From: Lutimaribacter pacificus
Lineage (GTDB): Bacteria > Pseudomonadota > Alphaproteobacteria > Rhodobacterales > Rhodobacteraceae
Length of the DNA stretch: 64,000 nucleotides
Assembly: GCF_900142185.1 (NCBI RefSeq)
Contig: NZ_FQZZ01000009.1
Span: 1-64,000, forward strand
Reading direction: 5' to 3'
Below the pieces are notes generated by a model. The model had not been told where the DNA came from. It saw only the letters and a list, made by a program, of their open reading frames with translations, and did no database searches. This document shows positions 8,346 to 17,045 of the stretch, one piece after another (position 1 is the stretch's first letter; every line of letters starts with the position of its first letter). Position numbers and translations under genes: made by a program.

Positions 8346-9442
8346 GCGCCGCCTACCTGCGTCCGCATGAAGTGCAGCCGCTCCATGATGGGGGCATCGG
8401 AAAAGCGGAACAGGTCGAACTGCGTTTCGGCCTGAAGCGACCAGGACACCCACGAGGGCACGACGAAGATATCGCCTTTTTCCAGCGTCCTCGTCTCGCC
8501 GCCCAGAACCACGGTGCCCTTGCCTTCGAACACCTGGAACACGGTCGACCCGACCTCTTGCCGGGCCGGGGTTTGGGTGCCGGCGCGCAGGCGGTGAAAC
8601 TCGCACCGGATGGTGGGCATTACGTCGCCGCCGGTGGTCGGGTTCACATAGCGGATGGCCGCGTGGCCCTGTTCGACGGTGGCGGGCTGGCCCTCGTCCT
8701 CGAGCAGCAACTGCTCGGTCAGGGCGCGGTCGGTGAATTCCCAGCGATAGGCGCCGATGGGCGAACTGACGGTGTCGTTCAGCTGCGACAGCGGGCGCAG
8801 GCCCGGGTGACACCAGAGCCGCTCGCCCTGGCTGTAGTTCGGCGTGGCGTTATCGGTCACCCGGTCCGAGCCGAACTCGAAAAAGCCCACGTCCATCTGC
8901 TGGCTGAACGGAATGTCGAGCCCGTCGATCCACGCCATCGGTTCGGTGGCGACGTTGTGATGGCCGTGAAAGTTCCAGCCCGGGGTCAGCAGCAGGTCGC
9001 CGCGGCTCATGCGCACCGGGTCGCCGTTGACCACGGTCCAGACGCCTTCGCCCTCGACGACGAAGCGAAACGCGTTTTGCGAATGGCGGTGCTCGGGGGC
9101 ATTTTCGCCGGGGCAAAGATACTGGATCGCGCACCATAGCGTCGGGCTGATATAGGCGTTGCCGCCCAGGCCGGGATTGGCCAGGCCGATGGCGCGGCGT
9201 TCGCCGCCGCGGCCGACCGGCACCAGCTCGCCCGATTTTTCGGCCAGGGGCAGCAGGTCGGACCATTTCCAGACATGCGGCAGGGCCCGGGGTTTGGGGG
9301 TGATCGGCATCAGGTCGCCCAGCTGGGTCCAGAGCGGCAGCAGGTTGGCCTGTTCGAACCCCTTGTAAAGCGCGCGCAGCTCGGGCGTGTCCTCGGGCTG
9401 CATGCCGTGTTCGACCGTGTCGTGCGTCGTTGCCTCGGTCAT
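8342..9442 (-). CDS. Gentisate 1,2-dioxygenase
   Basis: 366-residue bicupin that cleaves gentisate (2,5-dihydroxybenzoate) with O2 to maleylpyruvate using Fe(II). The iron-binding cupin motif EHRHSQNAFRFVVEGEG is near residue 110, followed by the second half of the motif, TPGWNFHGHHN, near 155. A C-terminal cupin (GKGTVVLGGETRTLEKGD) is also present. The N-terminal LYKGFEQANLLPLWTQLGDLMP region is very typical of gentisate and 1-hydroxy-2-naphthoate dioxygenases. The start ATG has GAGGA eight bases upstream. It is transcribed divergently from the ADP-forming synthetase and coupled to the isomerase-like gene downstream. Together with the hydrolase at 20063 it defines the gentisate pathway. Confidence 0.93.
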   Translation of the reverse strand: MTEATTHDTVEHGMQPEDTPELRALYKGFEQANLLPLWTQLGDLMPITPKPRALPHVWKWSDLLPLAEKSGELVPVGRGGERRAIGLANPGLGGNAYISPTLWCAIQYLCPGENAPEHRHSQNAFRFVVEGEGVWTVVNGDPVRMSRGDLLLTPGWNFHGHHNVATEPMAWIDGLDIPFSQQMDVGFFEFGSDRVTDNATPNYSQGERLWCHPGLRPLSQLNDTVSSPIGAYRWEFTDRALTEQLLLEDEGQPATVEQGHAAIRYVNPTTGGDVMPTIRCEFHRLRAGTQTPARQEVGSTVFQVFEGKGTVVLGGETRTLEKGDIFVVPSWVSWSLQAETQFDLFRFSDAPIMERLHFMRTQVGGA

Positions 9443-9615
9443 GTGGTGTCCTCCTGGTTTCTCGGCGCAGGCGAGCCGCGCGGGGGGCGGGCAGGGCGGT
9501 TTCCACCGGTTCGCACCGGGGCCAACCGGCCATATCCCCACCTTGTCCGGCCGTGGTTTCCGCGTGCGGCGGTCTCTCTCCCGGAAAGGACGGACAAGGC
9601 TGCGGGGAACCTAGA

Positions 9616-9660
9616 CATGTTTTCCATAATATGCAAATAGTTTTCCAAAAAGGAAATATG
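9616..9660. promoter_or_regulatory. Divergent promoter/operator region with IclR-type site (site A)
   Basis: An AT-rich island in GC-rich DNA between the dioxygenase and the synthetase gene. The minus strand of 9621-9638 reads ATTTGCATATTATGGAAA, matching 16 of 18 bases of site B at 12964-12981. TATTAT within it is a plausible -10 box for the dioxygenase transcript, which would have a ~180-base leader. Next to it, TTTCC-N5-GGAAA at 9642-9656 forms a second short inverted repeat. GGAAA/TTTCC half sites are a feature of known IclR-family operators, so regulation by the IclR protein encoded at 11896 is inferred. Confidence 0.6.
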
Positions 9661-9726
9661 CGGAGGCCGGACCCGGGCGTTGACGCGCCCCGGGGTCGCG
9701 CCGGCCTGCCGCAAGGAGGAGACGTG

Positions 9727-11862
9727 ATGATGACGCAATACGGCAGCACGGCCGGCGGCGATACCGGTACAGGGTCCGCCGGCGAGCGGACCCGGCGCGA
9801 AAACCTGGACCGCATGTTCAACCCGCGTTCGATCGCTGTTGTCGGCGCCTCGCGCGATCCGGCCAAGGCCGGGTCGCAGGCGCTGGCCACGCTGGCGGGG
9901 TTCCCCGGCACGCTGGTGGCCGTGCATCCGCGCGAAACCGAGATCCGGGGTGTGCCCTGTTACCCCGGCCTGGCCGATCTGCCCGAGCCTGTCGACCTTG
10001 CCATCCTGGCGATTCCCGCGCGGGCCTGTGTTCAGGCCGCGGCCGAGGCCGCGGCGCGTGGCGTCGGCGGTGTCTTTATCGTGTCGGGCGGGTTCGGCGA
10101 AACCGGGCCCGAGGGCGCCCGGCTGGAACAGGATCTGGTCGATATCTGCCGTCACACCGGGTTGCGCCTGCTGGGGCCGAACACGTCGGGTTTCGTGAAT
10201 CCGGCGGCGGGCTGCATCGCCAGTTTCGTGCCGGGCGTCGACACGCTCGCGCCCGGACGGATCGCGGTTCTCGCCCAGTCGGGCGGCGTGAACCTGAGCC
10301 TCGGTTACCTGCTGAACGGCCTGGGCGAGGGGGTGTCGATCGCGGCGGGGTTGGGCAATGCTGCCGATACCGATACGCGCGACATGCTGGAACTGTTGGC
10401 CGAGGACGACAATACCGACGCCATCGCCCTGCACCTGGAAGGCGTCAACGACGGGCGGGCGCTGTATGAAACGCTGTGCCGCGTGACGCCGCGCAAGCCG
10501 GTGGTGGCGGTGGTCGCGGGCCGGGCGGATATCGGCGATTTCGCGGTGTCGCATACCGGCAACCTGATGGGATCGCGCGACCGGACCGTTGCCGCGCTTG
10601 TCCAGGGCGGAGCCGTCGTCGTGGATACGCTGGACGACCTGGCGCAGGCGGCAGCCGTTTTGGCCCGTCGACGTTTACCGCCCAAGCCGCGTAGCGCAAT
10701 GACGCTGATCACCGGGCAGGCCGGGCCGGGGTTGCTGATCACCGACGCGCTGAAGACCGCCGGAATCGACCTGCCCGAGCTGGGGGGCGCCACGCTGGAG
10801 CGGATCGGCGGGCTGTTGCCGCCGATGACCTATATCAGGAATCCGATCGACACCGGACGGCCCGGGCCGGGTTTTCCCGATATCGTGCACGCAGCGGCGC
10901 AGGATGCGGCCATCGACGCGGTGCTGGTGTTCGGGATCAGCGAGCCCTCGGTTCTGGACCCGGCGCAGGCGCTGACGCCCGCGCACGAGGCCACGGGCAA
11001 GCCGGTGCTGTTCGGCACGCTGGGCCCCGACGGAGACCTGGAAAAGGCGCGGCGCGACCTGCGCGCCTCGGGCACCCCGATGGTGCTGGGGCCGGACCGG
11101 CTGGCGCTGGCGGGGATCGTGCTGGACGCGGATGCGCGCCACCAGTGGCTGCTGGCGCAGCGCGGCGACGCGCCCGAAACGCCCGACGCGCCGGGGGGCG
11201 CAGCGCTGACCGGCCCCATCGACGAAAGCGCGGCCAAGGCGTTGATGCGGTCCTATGGCATCGCGGTGCCGCGCAGCATGTTGTGCGAAAGCCGCGCTGC
11301 GGCGCAGCGCGCCTTTGCCGATCTCGACAAGCCCGTGGTGGTCAAGATTGCCGCTGCGGATGTTGCCCACAAGACCGAACTGGGCGGGGTCGTGCTGGAC
11401 GTGCGCGACGCTGCGCAGCTTGACGCGGCGCTTGACCGGATCGCACGCATTCCGACGGCAGCGCCGAACCGTGTGTTGATCGAGGAAATGGCCCCCGCCG
11501 GGGTCGACCTGATCCTGGGCGGGGTCCGTGACCCGTCATGGGGACCGTGCGTCGTGATCGGGCTGGGCGGGGTGCTGGCCGAGGCGGTCGCGGATTCGGC
11601 GGTGGCGATCGCGCCGGTGGGGCGGGCCGACGTGGCGCACATGCTCGACAGTCTGCGTGGCAAGCGGATGCTCGACGGGTTCCGCGGCCTGCCGCGTTGC
11701 GACAGGGCGGCGATTGCCGACGCCGCCGCCGCGATTGGCCGGATAATGCGGGACCACCCCGGGATTTCCGAGGTCGAGATCAACCCGCTGCGGGTGAATG
11801 AGGTCGGCGCGCTGGCGCTGGATGCGCTTGTCGTGCTGGGCGACGACGCGGGCGTGCAATAG
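9727..11862 (+). CDS. ADP-forming acyl-CoA synthetase (acetate-CoA ligase family, fused alpha/beta)
   Basis: 711-residue enzyme of the NDP-forming acyl-CoA synthetase family, catalysing acyl-CoA + ADP + Pi <-> acid + CoA + ATP. Domains in order: CoA-binding Rossmann domain ([17 protein letters not shown] near residue 40), succinyl-CoA-ligase-like domains with the catalytic phospho-His in [14 protein letters not shown] near residue 275, then a C-terminal ATP-grasp domain from about residue 495 ([29 protein letters not shown]). The ATG follows AAGGAGGA by seven bases. It is divergent from gentisate dioxygenase and shares its AT-rich regulatory region. In context it could release gentisate from gentisyl-CoA while recovering ATP (inference); it could instead act on another acid. 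Confidence 0.88.
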   Translation: MMTQYGSTAGGDTGTGSAGERTRRENLDRMFNPRSIAVVGASRDPAKAGSQALATLAGFPGTLVAVHPRETEIRGVPCYPGLADLPEPVDLAILAIPARACVQAAAEAAARGVGGVFIVSGGFGETGPEGARLEQDLVDICRHTGLRLLGPNTSGFVNPAAGCIASFVPGVDTLAPGRIAVLAQSGGVNLSLGYLLNGLGEGVSIAAGLGNAADTDTRDMLELLAEDDNTDAIALHLEGVNDGRALYETLCRVTPRKPVVAVVAGRADIGDFAVSHTGNLMGSRDRTVAALVQGGAVVVDTLDDLAQAAAVLARRRLPPKPRSAMTLITGQAGPGLLITDALKTAGIDLPELGGATLERIGGLLPPMTYIRNPIDTGRPGPGFPDIVHAAAQDAAIDAVLVFGISEPSVLDPAQALTPAHEATGKPVLFGTLGPDGDLEKARRDLRASGTPMVLGPDRLALAGIVLDADARHQWLLAQRGDAPETPDAPGGAALTGPIDESAAKALMRSYGIAVPRSMLCESRAAAQRAFADLDKPVVVKIAAADVAHKTELGGVVLDVRDAAQLDAALDRIARIPTAAPNRVLIEEMAPAGVDLILGGVRDPSWGPCVVIGLGGVLAEAVADSAVAIAPVGRADVAHMLDSLRGKRMLDGFRGLPRCDRAAIADAAAAIGRIMRDHPGISEVEINPLRVNEVGALALDALVVLGDDAGVQ

Positions 11863-11895
11863 GCATCGACCAATCGGCGGTGGAGCGGGGCCGGT

Positions 11896-12678
11896 TCAGC
11901 CGGCTTTCCGCTCGACCGATTTCTCGGCGCAATAGGCGGTCAGAATGCGCACCTGATCGGAGTCGGGTGCCAGAATTGCCGGGTCGGTGCCGACCAGGGT
12001 AATGGCGGCCTGCGCCTCGCCTTGCCAGTCCAGGATCGGTGCGCTGACCGCGATCAGTCCGGGAATGAAGCGGCCCTCGACCGTTGCGAATCCCTGTTTG
12101 CGCAGGCGGGCGACCAGCGCGGCCACGCTTGCCTTGGTCGGCTCGACATCCTGCAATGCGCCCGACTGGCGCGCCAGGCGCCTGATCTGGCTGTCGCGGG
12201 CGGGGGCGATGGCGCGCGGCGGCCCCCAGGCCAGGAACACCCGCCCTGTGGCCGAGTTGAGCAGCGGCAGTGTGGTGCCGAGCCCCATGGACGTATCGGT
12301 GGGTGAGGCGCCCCTTTCCCATCGCACGACGGTTGCGCCGTCATTGGCCCAGACGGCCAACAGCACGGTCATCCCGGTTTCGGCCGACAGGTCGGGCAGG
12401 CCCTCGGTCGCGGAGTTCACGAAATCGTGCCGCGTCAGCGCGGCAAGCCCCATCTGCAACGCGGCCGGGCCCAGATCGTAGCGCCCCGAGCGGCCCTGTT
12501 GCTTGACCAGCCCGGCCGAGACGAAGGACGCCAGGTAGCGGTGCACCTTGCTGGCGGGCATGTCATGCGCGCGGGCGATTTCCGACAGGGTGGTGGCGCC
12601 GTTGATGGACACCAGGTGATTGAGGACGCTGAGGGCCGCATCGAGAGACTTGAGGCCGTGATTGCCTTCGGCTGACAT
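11896..12678 (-). CDS. IclR-family transcriptional regulator
   Basis: 260 residues with the IclR architecture. The N-terminal winged helix covers about residues 8-70 (GLKSLDAALSVLNHLV; TLSEIARAHDMPASKVHRYLASF; GRYDLGPAALQMG). The C-terminal effector domain has typical features, including SATGRVFLAW near 150 and SAPILDWQGEAQAAITLVG near 215. Family members commonly control aromatic acid catabolism. The gene is divergent from the FAD hydroxylase at 13028 and convergent with the synthetase. It lies between the two promoter regions that carry the shared 18-bp element, making it the prime candidate regulator of both. Confidence 0.92.
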   Translation of the reverse strand: MSAEGNHGLKSLDAALSVLNHLVSINGATTLSEIARAHDMPASKVHRYLASFVSAGLVKQQGRSGRYDLGPAALQMGLAALTRHDFVNSATEGLPDLSAETGMTVLLAVWANDGATVVRWERGASPTDTSMGLGTTLPLLNSATGRVFLAWGPPRAIAPARDSQIRRLARQSGALQDVEPTKASVAALVARLRKQGFATVEGRFIPGLIAVSAPILDWQGEAQAAITLVGTDPAILAPDSDQVRILTAYCAEKSVERKAG

Positions 12679-12956
12679 GGTTTTCCCCCATTGCTGGCCG
12701 GGTTTCGTTCATCTGTGCGGGTGGTCCGTTCCGCCCGAATCCGCCCCGAATCGCCGCCCCGACTGGTGCCGGGCTCCATGCGGATCGGTGTCGGCGGCTC
12801 CGGTCCGGCGTGGCCTTCCGCGGGGCTGCCAAGGTTGCAGCATAGGCGCAAATGCCGCCCCTATCCAGCGAAAGATATTGGGATATTCCCACCGGATCGC
12901 GGATTGGGTCGGGGTTGAGCAAAGGGCGGGCCGCGCATCTCATGATTTTCGCTATA

Positions 12957-12990
12957 TGAAAATATTTGCTTATAATGGAAATATGGGCTA
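12957..12990 (+). promoter_or_regulatory. Promoter with IclR-type site (site B) for the aryl-CoA hydroxylase operon
   Basis: An AT-rich patch in the iclR/hydroxylase divergent spacer (12679-13027). Bases 12964-12981 read ATTTGCTTATAATGGAAA, almost identical to site A. It contains a perfect TATAAT at 12971-12976, 52 bases before the hydroxylase ATG. No good -35 box is seen (TTCGCT at 12948-12953), as expected for an activator-dependent promoter. The rest of the 349-base spacer shows no gene. Confidence 0.6.
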
Positions 12991-13027
12991 GCCCCGTGGC
13001 GAAGTCGATAGGTTTGAGGGAGGAACC

Positions 13028-14170
13028 ATGACCAAGGTATCCAGCGTCGATATTCTGGGCGGCGGTCCGGCCGGACTTTACACGGCGATCCTGCTGCGCC
13101 GGCACATGCCGGATGTGAAGGTGCGGGTGACCGAGCAGAACCCGAAAGGCGCGACCTGGGGGTTCGGTGTGGTGTTCTCGGACCGGGCGCTCGATTTCCT
13201 CAAGGCGGACGATCCCGAGACCCATGACCTGATCGTGCCCGGCATGGAACGCTGGGAAAACATGACGCTGAACCTGCCCGACGGCACCGTGACGCTGGAC
13301 GGCGTCGGTTTCACCGCCATCGGGCGACTGGAACTGATCGAGACCCTGCGCAAGTGCGCCGAGGAGCTGGGTGCGGAACTGCGCTTTTCGCAGCATGTGG
13401 ATACGCTCGACGAGCTGGAGGGTGATCTGATCGTGGGGGCCGACGGGCTGAACTCGCTGGTGCGCGCCAGCGACCCCGAGGCATTCGGCGAAACCATCGA
13501 GCAGCGTAACAACCATTTCGCCTGGTTTGGCGCCGACCGGCCCTTTGACACGCTGACGCAGACCTTCGTGAACACCGACAAGGGCGCGTTGAACGCGCAC
13601 CACTACCGGTTCTCGCCCGACCGCTCGACCTTTATCGTGGAATGCACCGACGAGGTGTTCCGCGCCTGGGGTTTTGCCGACATGGACGAAGACCAGAGCG
13701 CTGCGGCCTGCGAAGAGATTTTTGCCGATGTGCTCGAGGGTGCCAGGCTGATCACCAACAGGTCCATCTGGCGGCAGTTTCCGAAACTGTGGTGCAGCCA
13801 GTGGTATTCGGGCAACCGGGTGCTGATGGGCGACGCGGTGCACACGGCGCATTTCTCGGTCGGGTCGGGCACCCGTATCGCGATGGAGGATGCGCTGGCG
13901 CTGGTGCAGGCGCTGGCCGCCGAGGACAGCATGGAGGCGGCGCTGGAACGCTACCAGGAAAGCCGCCCGCCGATCGCCCACAAGATCGTGGAGGCGGCCA
14001 CCGTTTCGGCGATCTGGTACGAGACATTCGGCCAGAAGATGCAGATGCCGCCGATGGAATTCGCCCATGACTACCTGATGCGCTCGGGGCGGATCACGCC
14101 CGAACGCCTGCGGGAAATGGCGCCCGGATTTTCCGCCGACTACGCCGCCTACAAGGCGAAATCCGCCTGA
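13028..14170 (+). CDS. FAD-dependent aryl-CoA monooxygenase (salicylyl-CoA 5-hydroxylase-like)
   Basis: 380-residue class A flavoprotein hydroxylase. The FAD GxGxxG motif is at the N-terminus (ILGGGPAGLYTAILL), the DG motif DLIVGADGLNSLVR near residue 140, and the second FAD motif GDAVHTAHFSVGSGTRIAMEDA near 270. The long HTAHFSVGSGT form is typical of the branch acting on CoA thioesters (salicylyl-CoA 5-hydroxylase, anthraniloyl-CoA monooxygenase) rather than p-hydroxybenzoate hydroxylase. It would hydroxylate an aryl-CoA to gentisyl-CoA at the cost of NAD(P)H and O2. It is followed by a second, fused copy of the same domain at 14272. The start ATG has GGGAGGA upstream. Confidence 0.85.
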   Translation: MTKVSSVDILGGGPAGLYTAILLRRHMPDVKVRVTEQNPKGATWGFGVVFSDRALDFLKADDPETHDLIVPGMERWENMTLNLPDGTVTLDGVGFTAIGRLELIETLRKCAEELGAELRFSQHVDTLDELEGDLIVGADGLNSLVRASDPEAFGETIEQRNNHFAWFGADRPFDTLTQTFVNTDKGALNAHHYRFSPDRSTFIVECTDEVFRAWGFADMDEDQSAAACEEIFADVLEGARLITNRSIWRQFPKLWCSQWYSGNRVLMGDAVHTAHFSVGSGTRIAMEDALALVQALAAEDSMEAALERYQESRPPIAHKIVEAATVSAIWYETFGQKMQMPPMEFAHDYLMRSGRITPERLREMAPGFSADYAAYKAKSA

Positions 14171-14200
14171 CACGATCCATCGTGACCGCCTGATCGGGCT

Positions 14201-14217
14201 GCGCCGCGTGGCGGCGC
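14201..14217. other. GC-rich intercistronic hairpin
   Basis: GCGCCGC-GTG-GCGGCGC, a perfect 7-bp stem with a 3-base loop, lies in the 101-base gap between the two hydroxylase genes. No T tract follows, so it is more likely an mRNA stability or attenuation element than an intrinsic terminator (inference). Confidence 0.45.
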
Positions 14218-14271
14218 CTGCCGCGCGGTCCGGCAACCGATCACAACATCCACCCAGCAGAGGGGCCCAGA

Positions 14272-17016
14272 ATGTCCAGTTTCTCAACCGTCGATATCCT
14301 TGGTGCCGGCCCGGCGGGCCTTTATGCCGCGATCCTGCTGCGCCGTCATTTCCCGGATGTGTCCGTTCGCGTGATCGAGCGTAACCCGCGCGGGTCGACC
14401 TTCGGGTTCGGAGTGGTCTTTTCCGACCGGGTGCTGGCCACGCTGCAAGCGGACGACCCCGAAATATACGGCCTGATTGTGCCGCACATGACGCAATGGC
14501 GCGACATGGCGCTGGTGACGCCCACGGGCCGCGAGGTGATCGACGGCATGGGCTATGCCGCGATTGCGCGTGTCGCGTTGAATGAGTTGCTGACCAAACG
14601 CGCCGAAGAGCTGGGCGCGGTGCTGGAATTCGGGCGCGAGGTGACCGATCCGGCCGCGCTGGATGCCGACCTGGTGATCGGGGCGGATGGGCTGAATTCG
14701 GTGCTGCGTGACAGCGATGCCGCGGGTTTTGGGCCGCAGCGCGACCATTTCGGTAACCATTTCGCCTGGTTCGGTGCGCCGGTGGCGTTCGAGCGGCTGA
14801 CCCAGACATTCGTGAAGTCCGACAGCGGCACCTTTACCGCGCATCACTATCCCTTCGGCCCGGATCGCAGCACCTTTATCGTCGAATGCGACGACGCGAC
14901 CTTCCGCGCCTGCGGCTTTGCGGAGATGTCGGAAGAGGAAAGCGCGCGCCAGTGCGGTGCGGTTTTCGCGGATGCGTTGCAGGGCCGCGGGCTGCTGACC
15001 AACAATTCGGTCTGGCGGCAGTTTCCCCGGCTCTGGTGCGACAGCTGGGTTTCCGGCCGGCGCGTGATCCTGGGCGATGCCGCGCACACGGCGCATTTTT
15101 CCATCGGGTCGGGCACGCGCCTGGCGATGGAGGATGCCTTTGCCCTGGTCGCCGACCTGCGTGCGCATGACGACCTCGACGCCGCGCTGGCCGCGTTCCA
15201 GCGCGAGCGCCCGCCGGTGGCCAGGGGCATCGTGGATGCGGCCAATACCTCGGCCCGCTGGTACGAGGATTTCGCGGCCAGGCTGGACCGGCCGGCCCTG
15301 GATTTCGCCTTTGACTATCTCACCCGGTCGGGGCGCATGGACATGGACCGGCTGCGCGAGGCCGCGCCGGGCTTTATGGCGCGGTATGACAGCATCAAGG
15401 AGGCGGCGCCCGATCCCGTCGTCGACCCGGTGGCCCCGGATGTCGCCGGGGCGCACGAAATCGGGTTCGACAAGGCCGCGCATAGCAATTGTTCGGGGCT
15501 GCTGTGGCAGAACCTGGACCGCAACCCTGACAAGATCGCCATCGTCAGCCCGCTGGGCAGCCTGACCTATGCCGAACTGATCGCCGAGGCCGCGCGCTGG
15601 GGCGATGCGTTTCGGCGGGCGGGGCTGACGCGGGGCGAGCGGATCGCCTTTTTCCTGGACGACACCCCGGTTTACCCGGCGGCGTTCTACGGTGCGGTGC
15701 GGTCCGGGTTCGTGCCGGTGCTGCTGAACATCCAGACCAAGCCCGATGTGCTGAACTATTTCCTGAAAGACAGTGCCGCGCGTTTCGCGCTGGTCGAGTC
15801 CGAGCTTGCCGGGGTGTTCGATGCCGAAACGCTGGAGGACACGCGGCTTGAAACGTTGATTATCGCCAATGGCATGTCGGATAACGGCCTGGCCGTCAGC
15901 GCCGAAACCTTTCTGGAGGGGACCGCGACTACACTGGAGCCCGCCGATACCGGCCCCGACGACATGGCGTTCTGGATGTATTCCTCGGGGTCGACGGGGC
16001 GGCCCAAGGGCATCGTCCACCTGCATCACGACATGGCCTATATCCAGCAGAGTTTCGGCCAGCATGTGCTGAAGCTGACCCGCGATGACATTTGCTATTC
16101 GGTGCCCAAGGCGTACTTCGCCTATGGCTTTGGCAATTCGCTGGTGTTTCCCTTCGTCTGCGGGGCGACCTCGGTCATGGTGCCGGGACAGCCGCAGCCG
16201 GACGTGGTGCTGGACGCCATCGCGGCCTTCCGACCGACGGTGTTGTTCGGCCTGCCCACGCTTTATACGGCGCTGGTGCGGGCGCAGGATGTCGCGCAGC
16301 GCGACCTGTCGTCGTTGCGGAAGTCGATGTCGGCGGCCGAGGTGCTTTCGGCAGATGTGTATACCGCCTGGAAAGAACTGGTCGGGCATGGCCCGACCGA
16401 GGGGCTGGGATCGACCGAGATGCTGCATATCTACCTGTCGAACCGGCTGGACGATCACCGGCTGGGCGCGGCGGGCGCGCGCGTGCCGGGCTATGAGATC
16501 CGCCTGGAGACGCCCGACGGCAAACCCGCCGCGCCGGGCGAGGAGGGCGTGATGTTCGTGCGCGGCCATTCCTCCGCGCCGACCTACTGGAACCGCCCCG
16601 ACAAAACCCGCGACACCATGCGCGGCGACTGGATCTATACCGGCGACCGTTTCGTGGAAGAGGACGGATTCTATTACTTCCGCGGGCGTTCCGACGACCT
16701 GGTGAAGGTGTCGGGCCAATGGGTCTGGCCGCTGGAGGTGGAACGCTGCCTGAACGAGCACCCGGATATTCATGAATGCGTCGTTTTGGCCGAGCAGCTT
16801 GAGGACAAGCGCACGGCCCTGCGCGCGGTTGTCAGCCTGGTGCCCGGTGTCGCCGCCGACGAGGCCGAGACCAAAAAGCTGCGGGATTTCGTCAAGGTGC
16901 ACCTGACGCCGTTCAAATCGCCGCGGCTGTTCGACTATGTCGCCGAGCTGCCCAAGACGGGGACCGGCAAAATCGACCGTCAGGCACTTGTCCGCAAAAG
17001 CGATGCGGTTGCCTGA
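14272..17016 (+). CDS. Fusion: FAD aryl-CoA monooxygenase + benzoate-CoA ligase-type AMP ligase
   Basis: 914-residue two-domain protein. Residues 1-385 repeat the architecture of the preceding gene (ILGAGPAGLYAAILLRRHFP; DLVIGADGLNSVLR; GDAAHTAHFSIGSGTRLAMEDA). After a linker, residues 396-914 form an ANL ligase of the benzoate-CoA ligase family: NIQTKPDVLNYFLKDSAARF near 485, YSSGSTGRPKGIVHLHHDM near 570, YTGDRFVEEDGFYYFRGRSDD near 792, and catalytic Lys in GTGKIDRQAL near 900. One polypeptide could therefore activate a benzoate-type acid to its CoA thioester and hydroxylate the ring. No frameshift or internal stop is seen, so the fusion is real. Salicylate is the best substrate guess, since salicylyl-CoA to gentisyl-CoA is a known route, but other hydroxybenzoates or benzoate cannot be excluded. 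Confidence 0.88.
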   Translation: MSSFSTVDILGAGPAGLYAAILLRRHFPDVSVRVIERNPRGSTFGFGVVFSDRVLATLQADDPEIYGLIVPHMTQWRDMALVTPTGREVIDGMGYAAIARVALNELLTKRAEELGAVLEFGREVTDPAALDADLVIGADGLNSVLRDSDAAGFGPQRDHFGNHFAWFGAPVAFERLTQTFVKSDSGTFTAHHYPFGPDRSTFIVECDDATFRACGFAEMSEEESARQCGAVFADALQGRGLLTNNSVWRQFPRLWCDSWVSGRRVILGDAAHTAHFSIGSGTRLAMEDAFALVADLRAHDDLDAALAAFQRERPPVARGIVDAANTSARWYEDFAARLDRPALDFAFDYLTRSGRMDMDRLREAAPGFMARYDSIKEAAPDPVVDPVAPDVAGAHEIGFDKAAHSNCSGLLWQNLDRNPDKIAIVSPLGSLTYAELIAEAARWGDAFRRAGLTRGERIAFFLDDTPVYPAAFYGAVRSGFVPVLLNIQTKPDVLNYFLKDSAARFALVESELAGVFDAETLEDTRLETLIIANGMSDNGLAVSAETFLEGTATTLEPADTGPDDMAFWMYSSGSTGRPKGIVHLHHDMAYIQQSFGQHVLKLTRDDICYSVPKAYFAYGFGNSLVFPFVCGATSVMVPGQPQPDVVLDAIAAFRPTVLFGLPTLYTALVRAQDVAQRDLSSLRKSMSAAEVLSADVYTAWKELVGHGPTEGLGSTEMLHIYLSNRLDDHRLGAAGARVPGYEIRLETPDGKPAAPGEEGVMFVRGHSSAPTYWNRPDKTRDTMRGDWIYTGDRFVEEDGFYYFRGRSDDLVKVSGQWVWPLEVERCLNEHPDIHECVVLAEQLEDKRTALRAVVSLVPGVAADEAETKKLRDFVKVHLTPFKSPRLFDYVAELPKTGTGKIDRQALVRKSDAVA

Positions 17017-17045
17017 CCCTTACGTATCTCAATGGGAGGAATGAC

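Noticed and set aside
14284-16902. 872-codon open frame on the minus strand opposite the fusion gene
   Set aside because: It is the antisense shadow of a strongly supported gene in GC-rich DNA; its translation is rich in H, R, Q, G with no fold motifs and no ribosome site.
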